8,291 nt of DNA from Burkholderiales bacterium (GTDB lineage: Bacteria > Pseudomonadota > Gammaproteobacteria > Burkholderiales > Burkholderiaceae), in contig CAHJWV010000386.1 in the NCBI GenBank assembly GCA_903643055.1, forward strand, positions 1-8,291, read 5' to 3'. Both the position numbers and the translations under genes were made by a program. Positions 6,780 to 8,291 of this stretch are shown here, in pieces. The notes under the pieces are model-generated. The model saw only the letters and a program-made list of their open reading frames with translations. It searched no databases and had not been told where the DNA came from. Numbering within the stretch: position 1 is the stretch's first letter; every line of letters starts with the position of its first letter.

Positions 6780-8165
6780 TCACTTCGCTGACAGCGCGTG
6801 ATCGCTCGGCCTGAGACGGCGCGGGTCGGCGGCAGGTTCGATCAGCCGGACCCTGACCGCTGGAAAGATCAGGCTGAACTTTGAGCCATGGCCTGGCTCG
6901 CTGTGAATATCGAGTTCACCGCCGTGGCGCTGCACGACATGCTTGACGATCGACAAGCCCAGACCCGTGCCGCCTGTGTCGCGAGAGCGGCTGCCGTCGA
7001 CGCGATAGAAGCGCTCAGTGAGCCGCGGAATGTGTTCACGGGCTACACCAATGCCGGTGTCGATCACGCTGATCTCACCCGAGCCATCGTCACGCAGTGA
7101 CCAGCCAATCGAGATGCGCCCGCCTTCCGGCGTATAGCGAACGGCATTGGTCACGAGGTTGCCGATGGCGCTGATCAATTCGTTTTCGGTGCCTGCGATC
7201 TGCGCCGCATCGACATCGACCACACTCAGCTGGTGGCGCCCCATCGACAAGGCCGAGCCATCCGCATGCGCCTGCGTCAGCAGCTTGCTGACCGCAAGCC
7301 AACGATCGCTCGGCGGGCGCGGGCTGCCTTCGAGCTTGGCCAGGGTCAGCAGGTCATCGACCAATGTTTGCATGCGTTGCGTCTGCTGCGCCATCAAGCT
7401 CAGCACCCGCTTGCGCTCGGCTTCGGTCAAGGGCAGGTCACTCATCGTTTCGATGAAGCCCGACACCACGGTCAGCGGTGTTCGGATCTCGTGCGACACA
7501 TTGGCGACAAAGTCGCGCCGCATGCCATCGGAACGCTCCCGCTCGGTGACGTCTTGCGACAGCACCAGCTTCAGCCCTTCGCCATAGGCACGCACGACCA
7601 CCGACAAAGTGCCCCGGCCGCGCGGCTGGGGAATCAGCACATGCTCGCCGAATTCACCCGCCTGCAGATGAGCAACAAAGGCCGGCGCGCGCAACAGGTT
7701 GGTAACTCGCTGGCGGCGATCGCGCGTCGGGTCGAGACCGAAATGGTCGGCCGCCACCGAATTGCACCAATTGATGCGGTCACCCTCGTCGAGCAACAAC
7801 ATCCCGTTCGGCGAAGCTTCCATCGCCGAAAGAAATTCCGCCAGCCGCGTCTGCTCTTGGGCCATGCCGCGTTCGCGGGCACGGATCGAACGCTCGACCC
7901 GGTATCCGATCTCTCCCCAGAAGCCCTTATCACGCGGTGCCTGCCCCTCCTGCGAACCACTCAGCCAATGGATCAACCGGTGTCCCCGCAGGGTGTCGAT
8001 CAGCGCGAGCAAGGTCACGCTGATGGCAGCGCCCAGCACCGCACTGAGCACCGGCGCATTGACCGGATTGCCCAGCAGATAACCCAGAAATCCTCCCAGC
8101 GCCACGGCCACCGCGCCGGCCAGGAATCGTGGCAGCAGCCAAGTCACCGGCCACATTCCTTCCAT
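6780..8165 (-). CDS. phoR: Phosphate regulon sensor histidine kinase PhoR
   Basis: A 461-residue inner-membrane sensor kinase that partners PhoB and reports phosphate supply, normally through PstSCAB and PhoU. Two membrane spans (about 10-31 and 38-57) are separated by only a few residues. With no large periplasmic domain, this is the PhoR arrangement. A basic linker and a PAS domain (about 105-205) follow. Then come the H-box FVANVSHEIRTPL (phospho-acceptor H225), the N-box NLVTNAVRYTP (336-346), G1 DTGIG (369-373) and G2 GGTGLGLS (398-405). All catalytic boxes are intact. After the kinase domain is a polar tail of about 30 residues without recognised motifs. It is the downstream partner of phoB, 10 bp after its stop. 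The start is uncertain: ATG 8165 follows an in-frame stop directly, whereas GTG 8147 (codon 7) has GGAAGGA nine bases upstream. Confidence 0.93.
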   Translation of the reverse strand: MEGMWPVTWLLPRFLAGAVAVALGGFLGYLLGNPVNAPVLSAVLGAAISVTLLALIDTLRGHRLIHWLSGSQEGQAPRDKGFWGEIGYRVERSIRARERGMAQEQTRLAEFLSAMEASPNGMLLLDEGDRINWCNSVAADHFGLDPTRDRRQRVTNLLRAPAFVAHLQAGEFGEHVLIPQPRGRGTLSVVVRAYGEGLKLVLSQDVTERERSDGMRRDFVANVSHEIRTPLTVVSGFIETMSDLPLTEAERKRVLSLMAQQTQRMQTLVDDLLTLAKLEGSPRPPSDRWLAVSKLLTQAHADGSALSMGRHQLSVVDVDAAQIAGTENELISAIGNLVTNAVRYTPEGGRISIGWSLRDDGSGEISVIDTGIGVAREHIPRLTERFYRVDGSRSRDTGGTGLGLSIVKHVVQRHGGELDIHSEPGHGSKFSLIFPAVRVRLIEPAADPRRLRPSDHALSAK

Positions 8166-8175
8166 TCAGGCCGCA

Positions 8176-8291
8176 TCACGCGGACAGGCTCTGCAGTTGC
8201 TGCGTCAGGCGATAACCTGCGCCGCGCACCGTCTCGATCATCTGCGAGCAATGCACCGGAGACAGCGCTTCGCGCAAGCGTTTCACATGCA
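8176..8291 (-). CDS. phoB: Phosphate regulon response regulator PhoB, C-terminal end only
   Basis: Only the last 37 codons and the stop are present; the rest lies beyond the right edge. The fragment reads HVKRLREALSP, then MIETVRGAGYRL. This matches the end of the OmpR/PhoB winged-helix domain, the final part of the recognition helix and the C-terminal beta hairpin (E. coli PhoB has VHIRRLRKAL and MVQTVRGTGYRF there). The protein would bind pho boxes as a phosphorylated dimer and activate phosphate-scavenging genes. The tail TQQLQSLSA after GYRL is a few residues longer than in E. coli PhoB. The stop codon is 10 bases before the phoR ATG, so the two are almost certainly cotranscribed as phoB-phoR. 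The OmpR-type fold is sure; the PhoB identity rests on the neighbouring phoR. Confidence 0.9.
   Translation of the reverse strand, partial: HVKRLREALSPVHCSQMIETVRGAGYRLTQQLQSLSA

Overview
The window is GC-rich chromosomal DNA. It has the look of a betaproteobacterium of the order Burkholderiales. The reasons are the gene order trxA-rho-rpmE (zinc-free type B L31) next to phoB-phoR, an AddB-like nuclease gene divergent from trxA, and protein sequences that align closely by eye with proteobacterial Rho, TrxA and PhoR. The genus cannot be named from the sequence alone. I see no insertion sequence, phage gene, tRNA, rRNA or CRISPR array. This is core, housekeeping DNA rather than an island.

Layout. 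Positions 1-2492 (minus strand) hold most of a large PD-(D/E)XK nuclease gene of the AddB-like DNA-repair type; its 3' end lies beyond the left edge. A divergent spacer of about 100 bp separates it from trxA (2595-2924, plus). A C-rich 232-bp leader follows, then rho (3157-4419). A 108-bp spacer carries a likely promoter and a strong hairpin ahead of rpmE (4528-4782), which ends in a textbook intrinsic terminator with a TTCG loop. A large multi-pass membrane protein with GT-C/ArnT-like features (4898-6640, plus) faces phoR (6780-8165, minus) across a 139-bp convergent spacer. The last 37 codons of phoB lie just upstream of phoR at the right edge.

How the genes work together. TrxA (thiol-disulfide reduction), Rho (transcription termination) and L31 (50S ribosomal subunit) are housekeeping functions packed on one strand. 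Their spacers suggest separate control of rho, by a rut-like leader, and of rpmE, by its own promoter and hairpin. PhoB and PhoR form the phosphate-starvation two-component system, transcribed in the order phoB-phoR. The AddB-like nuclease probably works with an AddA/UvrD-like helicase; a partner gene just downstream, beyond the left edge, is expected but not visible. The membrane glycosyltransferase has no visible functional link to its neighbours.

I found no convincing undescribed system. The most worthwhile observations are cis-regulatory: the rpmE leader hairpin, the C-rich rho leader, and an overlapping 30-codon upstream frame at the rho start.
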